A DNA stretch of 5,676 bases from CAUZSH01 sp963582935 (GTDB lineage Bacteria > Pseudomonadota > Gammaproteobacteria > Francisellales > Francisellaceae). The position numbers and the translations under genes are program-made. Numbering within the stretch: position 1 is the first letter of the stretch; the number at the start of each line of letters is the position of its first letter. The notes beneath the pieces were generated by a model. The model saw only the letters and a program-made list of their open reading frames with translations, did no database searches and was not told the origin of the DNA. The DNA is taken from contig CAUZSH010000080.1 in the NCBI GenBank assembly GCA_963582935.1, positions 1 through 5,676 on the forward strand. Direction: 5' to 3'. Shown here one piece after another: positions 1 through 5,212 of this stretch.

Positions 1-151
1 GTATGTTCCAAAGCAAAAGATTGACGTACATGCTATATATAAAAGGAATTAAAAATTGGGGAGACCTAAATAATAAGTCTTTATGCCTATAACTATCATT
101 ATCAATTTTTTGCCTGATTGATTGTAAAAACCATAAACATAATGCCGCTAT
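1..151. other. Left-edge stretch without a supportable gene
   Basis: No gene can be supported here. Two short plus-strand frames enter from the left edge: one is open from position 2 to a TAA at 50-52, the other from position 3 to a TAA at 90-92. Either could be the last codons of a gene lying mostly outside the window, but neither tail is recognisable. The stretch is A+T-rich and shows no GC-rich hairpin followed by T residues, so no terminator is called. Confidence 0.3.
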
Positions 152-160
152 CTAATTCAT
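152..160. repeat. Left target-site duplication of the short element
   Basis: The 9 bases CTAATTCAT abut the left end of the 161-302 element and recur exactly at 303-311 on its other side. The identity stops at both edges of the 9-mer, as expected for a duplication made by staggered cutting at insertion. Confidence 0.85.
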
Positions 161-302
161 CAGCAGTTCCCGCTAAGGATCGCGATGGGGAGTTCTTAGA
201 GGGGAAAAGCGCGATTTTCTCCTCTAAGTGCGTTGTTTGAATTTATTTCAAACAGCCTATGATGCTCGAGAAGCCGTTTGCCGCTTTTAGCGGGAACTGC
301 TG
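161..302. mobile_element. MITE-like non-autonomous transposable element, 142 bp
   Basis: The element is bounded by perfect 16-bp terminal inverted repeats, CAGCAGTTCCCGCTAA at 161-176 and its reverse complement at 287-302. A perfect 9-bp direct repeat (152-160 and 303-311) flanks these ends. The combination is the classical signature of a DDE-transposase insertion. With 142 bp and no open frame of useful size it cannot encode its own transposase, so it fits a miniature inverted-repeat element mobilised in trans. The interior folds into two strong hairpins (195-228 and 234-254). Families making duplications of about 9 bp include IS1, IS4/IS10/IS50, IS903-like IS5 and ISAs1; I cannot assign it to one. 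It sits 57 bp upstream of the glk -10 box. Confidence 0.85.
195..254. other. Two tandem hairpins inside the MITE-like element
   Basis: The first hairpin pairs 195-208 with 215-228 around a 6-base GCGCGA loop; 13 of 14 positions are Watson-Crick pairs and the remaining one is a G-T wobble. The second pairs TGTTTGAA (234-241) with TTCAAACA (247-254) around a 5-base loop, 8 of 8. Together with the outer 16-bp inverted repeat, a single strand of the element could fold into a closed multi-arm structure. Neither hairpin is followed by a clear T tract, so they do not look like simple intrinsic terminators. Confidence 0.7.
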
Positions 303-311
303 CTAATTCAT
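303..311. repeat. Right target-site duplication of the short element
   Basis: This is the exact second copy of CTAATTCAT, directly abutting the right terminal inverted repeat that ends at 302. Confidence 0.85.
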
Positions 312-325
312 ATCAACCTTTGCCT

Positions 326-364
326 TTTAAGCTTAAACTCTACTAAAATAAGCTCACCTATAAT
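326..364 (+). promoter_or_regulatory. Putative glk promoter with a 12-bp palindrome
   Basis: A consensus -10 hexamer TATAAT lies at 359-364, about 25 bp before the chosen glk start. No good -35 hexamer occurs at the 16-18 bp spacing. An alternative weaker pair is TTGCCT (320-325) with TAAAAT (344-349), spaced 18 bp. A perfect 12-bp palindrome TTTAAGCTTAAA at 326-337 lies just upstream and could be an operator. That role is inference, since no regulator is encoded nearby. Confidence 0.45.
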
Positions 365-374
365 TTCATCTACA

Positions 375-379
375 AAGGA
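375..379 (+). promoter_or_regulatory. glk ribosome-binding site that decides the start
   Basis: AAGGA is 9 bases upstream of the ATG at 389. It directly abuts the alternative in-frame ATG at 380, leaving no spacer for that codon. The signal therefore supports initiation at 389. Confidence 0.65.
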
Positions 380-388
380 ATGTTATCC

Positions 389-1396
389 ATGATTGTTCTA
401 TCTGGCGATATTGGCGGAACCAACACACGACTCCAGCTCTCACGATTTGACGAACATGCCTCAAACTCAAAAGTTATTTTTACCAAAAAATATAAAGGCG
501 TCGACTATGAAAGTCTTGCTGATATTTTAACTTTATTTATCACAGATTCAAAAATTGATAAGGATGATATTGCCTCTGCCTGCATCGCTGTTGCAGGCCC
601 GGTCATCAAGGGTGAAGTCGAGCTTACTAATCTTCCATGGTTTGTGACCGAAGCTGAAATGAGAGCCGTACTGCAAACAGAGCATGTAAAATTAATCAAT
701 GATTTTGAATCTATTGGATATGGTATTGAGACTTTAGAATCTTCTGATATTCATACTCTGCAAAAAGGGAAATACAAAGAAGAGGCACCGGTTGCCATTA
801 TTGGTGCAGGAACTGGCATTGGCGTTGGGATCATCTTATATCATAAAGGTGATACCATTGTTTGCCCAACAGAAGGCGGACACGTTGACTTCGCTCCTGT
901 CGGAGATGACCAAACTGGATTATTGCAATTTTTACGCAAACGATTAAGACGTATTTCTGTTGAGCGTGTTTGTTGTGGCACTGGCATGGTAAACATTTAT
1001 AAATATGTGATAAATGACCCCCATGCCATTCATAAAGAGTCTCCTGAAATGCATCTCGCCATGTACAAATCAAAGGATAAGGCTGCCACAATTTCAGAAT
1101 TTGCTTTTAAATATGAAGATCCATTGGCTTTACGTGTGATTGATATTTTTATCAAAGTCTATGGCTCTAGTGCTGGAAATCTGGCGCTTACGACTCTACC
1201 CAAACGAGGCTTGTTTATCCTTGGCGGAATTGCCCCACAGATGTTGAAACAAATGACCGATGGGCGTTTTATGGAACTGTTTCTGGATAAGGGTCGTATG
1301 TCAGAAATACTGCTTGATATTCCTGTACATATTTGTCTCAATACGGATGTTGGTTTACAGGGTGCCGAACGGTATGCCAGTAAAATGTTATCGTAG
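389..1396 (+). CDS. glk: Glucokinase (Glk family, EC 2.7.1.2)
   Basis: This cytoplasmic enzyme phosphorylates glucose to glucose-6-phosphate with ATP and feeds glycolysis and the pentose phosphate route. From the ATG at 389 it has 335 residues, close to the 321 of E. coli Glk. Visible motifs in order are: the N-terminal phosphate-binding loop GDIGGTN (6-12), AVAGP (67-71), TNLPW (80-84), INDF with the presumed catalytic Asp105, the glycine-rich AGTGIGVG (140-147), EGGHVDF (162-168), VERV (191-194) and LGGIAP (278-283). Glu162, His165 and Glu192 match the glucose-contacting residues of the E. coli enzyme. It belongs to the Glk family rather than the ROK family, because the ROK zinc-binding CXCGXXGC motif is absent. 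The start is set at 389 because of the ribosome-binding site; an ATG at 380 would add only MLS. It converges on trmJ with a 12-bp gap and no visible terminator between them. All expected motifs are intact. Confidence 0.95.
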   Translation: MIVLSGDIGGTNTRLQLSRFDEHASNSKVIFTKKYKGVDYESLADILTLFITDSKIDKDDIASACIAVAGPVIKGEVELTNLPWFVTEAEMRAVLQTEHVKLINDFESIGYGIETLESSDIHTLQKGKYKEEAPVAIIGAGTGIGVGIILYHKGDTIVCPTEGGHVDFAPVGDDQTGLLQFLRKRLRRISVERVCCGTGMVNIYKYVINDPHAIHKESPEMHLAMYKSKDKAATISEFAFKYEDPLALRVIDIFIKVYGSSAGNLALTTLPKRGLFILGGIAPQMLKQMTDGRFMELFLDKGRMSEILLDIPVHICLNTDVGLQGAERYASKMLS

Positions 1397-1408
1397 TATT
1401 AAACTCTA

Positions 1409-2140
1409 TTACTTTTTCACTTTTCGGATCACTTCTTTACAAATCCCTCTAAAGATATTCACCTCAACTTCTTCAAGTTTTGCACGCTGAAAAAGTCTTT
1501 TTATCCGTGACATCACAAGCCCTGGTTGCTCTTTACGTAAAAAGTCAACGTCATAAAGCATTTCTTCAAAGTGAGTATATAGACCCTCATTTTGCCCACT
1601 GGTCGCAAGATGTTCTTGTGGTTGTTTTGTTGGTGTTTTTGCATTTATTGCTTCCAAGTAAGCACAACGCAACTCATAACTGAAAACTTGAACTGCCTGA
1701 GCCAAATTAAGCGAGCTATAATCTTCATTTGCTGGAATATAGGCGTGTTGGTGGCATTTTAATAACTCATCATTATAAAGACCGGTTCGCTCTCTTCCGA
1801 AAAGAATGGCACACTTACTATCTGCAAGCACATAATCACAAACCGTTTTTGCAGAACGCCTCACCGTCTCAACAGGAATGGCAACTTTACGAGTGCGCGC
1901 ACTACTCCCTACCACAAACTCAACACCCACCAAGGCTTCATTAAGTGTTTGAACAATAATTGCTTTCTCAAGCAATTTATCAGCGCCAGATGCCATAGCA
2001 ATACTTTCTTGATTTGGCTTAAACTTTGGGTTAACGAGATAAAGTTCCCCAAGTCCCATATTCAACATCGCCCTTGCAACTGCACCAATATTTCCAGGAT
2101 GGGAGGTCTCTACCAAAATAATCCGAATTTTATCTAGCAT
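1409..2140 (-). CDS. trmJ: tRNA (cytidine/uridine-32-2'-O)-methyltransferase TrmJ
   Basis: TrmJ is a SAM-dependent SPOUT (trefoil-knot) methyltransferase that 2'-O-methylates nucleotide 32 of the tRNA anticodon loop in the cytoplasm. The 243 residues compare with 246 in E. coli. The family motifs are all present: ETSHPGNIGAVARA (11-24) near the N-terminus for RNA binding and catalysis, FGRERTGL (114-121) and YSSLNLAQAVQVFSYE (141-156), which build the knotted SAM pocket. Arg23 in the first motif is in the position expected for catalysis. A linker rich in Lys, Thr and Gln (about 166-185) leads to the C-terminal helical region typical of TrmJ, ending at residue 243. Only a weak GAAG precedes the ATG. 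It is divergent from suhB, as in E. coli, which supports orthology over other SPOUT enzymes such as TrmL or TrmH. Confidence 0.94.
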   Translation of the reverse strand: MLDKIRIILVETSHPGNIGAVARAMLNMGLGELYLVNPKFKPNQESIAMASGADKLLEKAIIVQTLNEALVGVEFVVGSSARTRKVAIPVETVRRSAKTVCDYVLADSKCAILFGRERTGLYNDELLKCHQHAYIPANEDYSSLNLAQAVQVFSYELRCAYLEAINAKTPTKQPQEHLATSGQNEGLYTHFEEMLYDVDFLRKEQPGLVMSRIKRLFQRAKLEEVEVNIFRGICKEVIRKVKK

Positions 2141-2225
2141 ATTATTACTTCAAACTACCGTAGCCAAATTAGATAGTGTATTATACACACTAACGACAGC
2201 TACCTAATCATTAAGTCTATAAAAA
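2141..2225. promoter_or_regulatory. Divergent trmJ/suhB promoter region with palindromic -10
   Basis: This 85-bp spacer must hold the promoters for both divergent genes. A 13-bp sequence GTGTATTATACAC (2176-2188) has 5-bp symmetric arms around TTA. On the minus strand it reads as a perfect TATAAT (2185 down to 2180), a good -10 for trmJ. On the plus strand the same bases give TATTAT (2179-2184), a possible -10 for suhB. Neither strand has a convincing -35 at normal spacing. A wider inverted pair, GTAGC (2160-2164) and GCTAC (2199-2203), brackets it. The geometry suggests mutually exclusive or shared control of the two genes, which is inference. Confidence 0.5.
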
Positions 2226-3014
2226 ATGCACCCAATGTTAACCATTGCCGTTCGCGCAGCAACCAAAGCTGGCGATCTCATCATCAAAAAAGCCGAAAAC
2301 ATAGAAGACCTCGTCATTACCAGTAAAGGCAAAAATGACTTTGTCACAGAAGTGGATATGCAGGCTGAAAAAGAGATCTTTTATCATCTGCAAAAAGCTT
2401 ACCCTGATCATGCTATCTTATCCGAAGAAAGTGGGCTTGTGGGTGATGAAGAAAGCGAGTATCTTTGGATTGTTGACCCACTTGATGGCACCAATAACTT
2501 TATCCACGGATTGCCACACTATTGTGTTTCAATCGCCCTAAAATATCGTGGTAAAATTGAAGTAGCAGTCATCTATAACCCAAACTTGGATCAATTATTT
2601 ACCGCAAGCCGTGGTGATGGCGCACAACTTAATGGCAGGCGCCTACGTGCATCATCGCGTAAATCTTTTCAAGGTTGCTTATTTTCTGCTTCTTATGGAT
2701 ACAATGACCAAGCATTTAAACCTTCATATCTTAATGCACTACGTGAAATTAAAATAGAGATTTCAGGATTACGCTATTCAGGTTCATTAGCGCTTGACCT
2801 TGCTTATGTTAGTGCGGGGTTTTATGATGCCGCGTGGACAACCACGAGCAAGCCTTGGGATATTGCAGCCGCTTCTCTTTTGATCAAGGAAGCAGGTGGT
2901 TTGGTTTCTGAAATCAATGGTGGTATTAATCACTTAGAAACGGGCAGACTCATTGCTGGAAACCCAAAACTTGTTAGCAAACTGATCCAGTCCTTTGCAC
3001 CACATTTGGTGTAA
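2226..3014 (+). CDS. suhB: Inositol-1-monophosphatase family protein SuhB
   Basis: This is an Mg-dependent phosphatase of the inositol monophosphatase fold. In E. coli, SuhB hydrolyses inositol-1-phosphate in vitro but acts physiologically with the Nus factors in rRNA transcription antitermination and ribosome biogenesis. The protein has 262 residues against 267 in E. coli. The metal-binding residues sit at the E. coli numbering: Glu67 in SEESG (66-70), Asp84 and Asp87 in DPLDGTN (84-90), and Asp212 in PWDIAAA (210-216). GSLALDLAYVSAG (186-198) is also typical. The N-terminus MHPML is the same as in E. coli, so the start at 2226 is kept although no Shine-Dalgarno sequence precedes it, only A-rich bases. 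It is followed by rsmB after 7 bp, suggesting co-transcription and coupled translation. A specific role in antitermination here is inferred from orthology. Confidence 0.93.
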   Translation: MHPMLTIAVRAATKAGDLIIKKAENIEDLVITSKGKNDFVTEVDMQAEKEIFYHLQKAYPDHAILSEESGLVGDEESEYLWIVDPLDGTNNFIHGLPHYCVSIALKYRGKIEVAVIYNPNLDQLFTASRGDGAQLNGRRLRASSRKSFQGCLFSASYGYNDQAFKPSYLNALREIKIEISGLRYSGSLALDLAYVSAGFYDAAWTTTSKPWDIAAASLLIKEAGGLVSEINGGINHLETGRLIAGNPKLVSKLIQSFAPHLV

Positions 3015-3021
3015 TTAAAAA

Positions 3022-4335
3022 ATGGCAAATACACGCGCAATTGCTTGCCAAATAATTCACAATATTGCGCAAAATAAAACTTCTCTCATTCATCTTGATC
3101 AATTACTTACCCAATATTGTAAAGGTTCACAAGCGCTTAGCGCTAGCGATAAAGCCTTTGTACAAGCTTTATGCTACGGGGTTTGCCGCCAATACTACCT
3201 TCTTAAAGCGATGGTTGAACCTCATATCAAGAAAAAACCAAAAGAAATTGTATTACATCTGCTCTTTATTGGACTTTATCAATTAAAGTTTATGAATCAG
3301 CCTACTTATGCCACCATTCACGAAACGGTTTCCGCTTGTAAACCATTAAAAATAGAATGGGCAAAAGGCTTAATCAACGCGCTCTTGCGCAAATTAAATG
3401 ACCTCCCTCTTGATGAAAACAAATATCTTGCGGAAACACGCTATGCTTTTCCCAGCTGGTTATTTCAGCGCATTCGCAAAACGTACCCAGAACAATGGCG
3501 AGATATTCTCATACACTCTAATGAACATCCACCTATGTTTATTCGAGTTAATGAAACCATTACTTCAACAAGCTCCTATCTTGATTTATTATCGCAACAC
3601 GATATTTCTGCAAAATCAGTTCCACACATCCCAAACTGCTTACAATTAGAAAAAGCAGTTGCTGTGCAAAAACTACCCAACTTTGATAGAGGTTGGTGCT
3701 CGGTTCAAGATTACTCTGCTCAGTTTGCCGCACAAATTTTAGCGCCCTTAATACGAAAAAAACTCCTTGATGCTTGTGCTGCACCCGGCGGGAAAACCAT
3801 TGCACTATTGGAGCAAAACCCTAATATTCATATCACCGCCATCGATAACAACCAAAAACGTCTGGATAAGATAACGGAAAATGTTCAGCGTGTTTTTCCT
3901 GGCACCACACGACTTAGCCTAATTTGCAATCAAGCCGAAAACACTGAGCATTGGTCTGACGGTGCCATGTTTGACACCATTCTTTTAGATGCTCCCTGCT
4001 CAGCCACAGGCGTTATTCGCAGGCATCCAGATATAAAGCTCCTTAGAACAGAAACGGAAGTAGAGGCCATTACAAGCATTCAAAAAATGTTACTGGCACG
4101 ATTATGGTCTTTATTAGAGGTTGATGGATACTTATTATATGCTACCTGTTCCCTCCTTCCTGAAGAAAATGCGGAACAAATTAAGATGTTCTTAAGCTCA
4201 CATCAAGATGTGAGAGAAGTTGACATAGAAATACTTCAACAACACAAAATTCAGCATGGTTACCAAATATTTCCAAAAATTGGCGATGGTTTCTATTATT
4301 GTTTGTTGCAAAAATCTAAAGTCATCTATACTTAA
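3022..4335 (+). CDS. rsmB: 16S rRNA (cytosine-967-C5)-methyltransferase RsmB
   Basis: RsmB makes m5C967 in 16S rRNA using SAM and acts on the free 16S RNA in the cytoplasm. The protein has 437 residues (E. coli, 429). An N-terminal NusB-like RNA-binding region (about 1-140) contains LLFIGLYQLKF (80-90) and KGLINALLRKL (115-125). The C-terminal Rossmann methyltransferase domain has the SAM loop DACAAPGGKT (250-259), DAPCSATGVIRRHPDIK (323-339), and YATCSLLPEEN (373-383). Cys376 in the YATCS motif is the expected nucleophile and Cys326 in DAPC the one needed for product release, matching E. coli Cys375 and Cys325. The start has only a weak GGTG (3008-3011) ending inside suhB, so translation probably depends on coupling to suhB. 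In many gammaproteobacteria rsmB follows def-fmt, so its place behind suhB is a less usual arrangement. No terminator is visible after the stop. Confidence 0.95.
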   Translation: MANTRAIACQIIHNIAQNKTSLIHLDQLLTQYCKGSQALSASDKAFVQALCYGVCRQYYLLKAMVEPHIKKKPKEIVLHLLFIGLYQLKFMNQPTYATIHETVSACKPLKIEWAKGLINALLRKLNDLPLDENKYLAETRYAFPSWLFQRIRKTYPEQWRDILIHSNEHPPMFIRVNETITSTSSYLDLLSQHDISAKSVPHIPNCLQLEKAVAVQKLPNFDRGWCSVQDYSAQFAAQILAPLIRKKLLDACAAPGGKTIALLEQNPNIHITAIDNNQKRLDKITENVQRVFPGTTRLSLICNQAENTEHWSDGAMFDTILLDAPCSATGVIRRHPDIKLLRTETEVEAITSIQKMLLARLWSLLEVDGYLLYATCSLLPEENAEQIKMFLSSHQDVREVDIEILQQHKIQHGYQIFPKIGDGFYYCLLQKSKVIYT

Positions 4336-4367
4336 TCTGAGTCTAAAGATATTTCGGGGTTAATTAA

Positions 4368-4867
4368 GCGAAAAAATCATTTCTTAAGCTTATTTTTATA
4401 TTTGCCTTTATTGGCATGTTCTCAAGCAGCTTTGCTGCCCAGACAACAAATACAAGCACCTATCAAGTTGACCTTGATTTCAGCAATCCGAATCACCTTT
4501 TTATCATTGCAATGAACGCTTATGATAGAGAAGACTATACAAAAGCTTTTCGCTATCTGCGGCGTTGGGCTATGCCGAGGCACAATACAATCTCGCCGTC
4601 ATGTATCGTCAGGGGCTTGGCGCTGATCAAGGTGTGCTTCAAGCGCAATATAATCTTGGCTCCATGTACGAGCAAGGTTATGGAACGCCTAAAAATGAGC
4701 AAGAAGCTTTCCAGGCCAATAAAAAAGCCGCTGACCAAGGCTATGCCAAAGCTCAATATAAAATTGGGATCATGTACTTAGATGGTCTCGGTACAAAAAA
4801 AGATTTATTACTTGCCAGCCAATCTTTCAAAACGGCCTATGAAATTCAAAGTAACTCATTTCAATAA
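4368..4867 (+). pseudogene. Broken gene for a secreted Sel1-repeat (TPR-like) protein
   Basis: Read across a frameshift, this stretch encodes a lysine-led hydrophobic signal peptide (KKSFLKLIFIFAFIG then MFSSSFA, likely cleaved after SFA), a short linker, and Sel1-like repeats. Repeat signatures are YAEAQYNLAVMYRQGLG, LQAQYNLGSMYEQGYG and YAKAQYKIGIMYLDGLG. Three defects are visible. The signal-peptide frame follows a stop at 4365-4367 and opens with GCG at 4368, where a start codon would be expected 8 bases after GGGG (4356-4359). The frame shifts by what looks like one missing base near 4557-4559, between AFRYL and AALGYAEAQ. The first repeat spacing is 20 residues instead of the 36 seen next, consistent with a 48-bp in-frame loss. 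Intact relatives are exported helical-repeat scaffolds, some of which act at the host interface (Legionella LpnE, EnhC). A short product starting at the ATG at 4416 would lack the export signal and most repeats. Sequencing error could explain the frameshift alone. Confidence 0.85.
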
Positions 4868-4975
4868 AAAAATAATTCATGATCAAGCGCTGTCACTGCC
4901 AAACTAATGCTACGGTAGAACATTTATACTTTATTTTTCTAATATGTTCGCACTTAATATTATTGCACTCATTAT
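4868..4975. other. Intergenic stretch left of the IS remnant
   Basis: No gene, RNA or terminator is supported between the broken Sel1 gene and the left inverted repeat of the insertion-sequence remnant. A 50-codon frame from the ATG at 4879 runs through the stretch into the remnant, but it has no ribosome-binding site and its product is not recognisable. Confidence 0.5.
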
Positions 4976-4994
4976 GGCGGTTTAAAGATATAAT
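4976..4994. repeat. Left terminal inverted repeat of IS remnant
   Basis: GGCGGTTTAAAGATATAAT matches the reverse complement of 5181-5199 at 18 of 19 positions. The similarity continues a few bases inward if a 2-base gap is allowed (TGAAAA at 4995-5000 against TTTTCA at 5173-5178). Confidence 0.8.
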
Positions 4995-5040
4995 TGAAAA
5001 ATTCTTAGATATCTATAAAATTAAAATATAGGAATTTGAT

Positions 5041-5168
5041 ATGGTTAAATTTGAAATTACTGGCAACCTAACAATTGAGCACAGGAAGAATTAAATAATC
5101 TTCCTAAAGCTGTTTTGGGCTATCATCATCCAAATGAGTGCTTGGATAATATGAAGATGGCTGCCTAA
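5041..5168 (+). pseudogene. Transposase remnant (IS30-like N- and C-termini joined)
   Basis: The ATG at 5041 follows AGGAA with 6 bases of spacing and reads MVKFEITGNLTIEHRKN before a stop at 5092-5094. NLTIEHRK resembles the start of many IS30-family transposases (HLTLEQRE-type). In another frame, bases 5079-5168 read AQEELNNLPKAVLGYHHPNE followed by CLDNMKMAA and a stop. This resembles the LNNRPRKxLGYxTPxE tail of DDE transposases of the IS30 and IS3 groups. The two parts lie in different frames and meet near 5078-5090, so an out-of-frame deletion removed the catalytic core. No active enzyme can be made. The N-terminal match alone is weak; the C-terminal tail carries the call. Confidence 0.7.
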
Positions 5169-5180
5169 TCTGTTTTCACA

Positions 5181-5199
5181 ATTGTATCTTTAAACCGCC
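5181..5199. repeat. Right terminal inverted repeat of IS remnant
   Basis: ATTGTATCTTTAAACCGCC pairs with 4976-4994 with one mismatch. It ends 3 bases before the ribosome-binding site of the following gene. Confidence 0.8.
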
Positions 5200-5202
5200 T
5201 GG

Positions 5203-5207
5203 GGAGG
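5203..5207 (+). promoter_or_regulatory. Strong ribosome-binding site of the amidohydrolase gene
   Basis: GGAGG, extended to GGAGGTGA at 5203-5210, lies 5 bases before the ATG at 5213. It is the strongest Shine-Dalgarno sequence in the window and fixes the start. No convincing promoter lies between it and the IS remnant end at 5199, so any transcription start is probably inside or upstream of the remnant. Confidence 0.75.
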
Positions 5208-5212
5208 TGAAA

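Larger units (their letters stand above)
4976..5199 (+). mobile_element. Internally deleted insertion sequence, IS30-like, 224 bp
   Basis: Inverted repeats of 19 bp (18 matches) at 4976-4994 and 5181-5199 enclose 224 bp. Between them lie a ribosome-binding site (AGGAA, 5030-5034), a transposase start (5041) and a transposase C-terminal tail ending at a TAA (5166-5168) close to the right repeat. The order of repeat, start, stop and repeat is that of a complete insertion sequence from which roughly the middle 0.8-0.9 kb expected of an IS30-size element is missing. No clear target duplication is visible: the bases left of 4976 (CATTAT) and right of 5199 (TGGGGA) differ. The family assignment rests on a short tail and is tentative. 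It may still be mobilisable in trans by a full copy elsewhere. Confidence 0.75.

Noticed and set aside
1..31. Minus-strand frame starting with ATG near 31 and leaving the window
   Set aside because: It spans only about ten codons, with no ribosome-binding site upstream and no recognisable sequence.
152..311. Reading the inverted repeat upstream of glk as a riboswitch or intrinsic terminator
   Set aside because: The flanking exact 9-bp duplication and sharp repeat ends are explained better by insertion of a mobile element, and no T tract follows the right arm.
380..388. Upstream in-frame ATG at 380 as the glk start
   Set aside because: It directly abuts AAGGA with no spacer and adds only three residues absent from the family pattern; the ATG at 389 has proper spacing.
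505..1091. Minus-strand open frames inside glk
   Set aside because: They are shadows of the intact glk coding frame and show no family motifs.
1397..1408. Possible bidirectional terminator between convergent glk and trmJ
   Set aside because: Only a four-base AGTA/TACT pairing is visible around the gap, with no GC-rich stem; too weak to call.
4553..4756. Minus-strand 67-codon frame across the Sel1 pseudogene
   Set aside because: It is an antisense shadow of the repeat-encoding sequence with no recognisable domain or start signal.
4879..5031. A 50-codon plus-strand frame with a hydrophobic middle
   Set aside because: It has no ribosome-binding site, an A+T-driven composition and an end inside the IS remnant; the hydrophobic stretch is probably chance.
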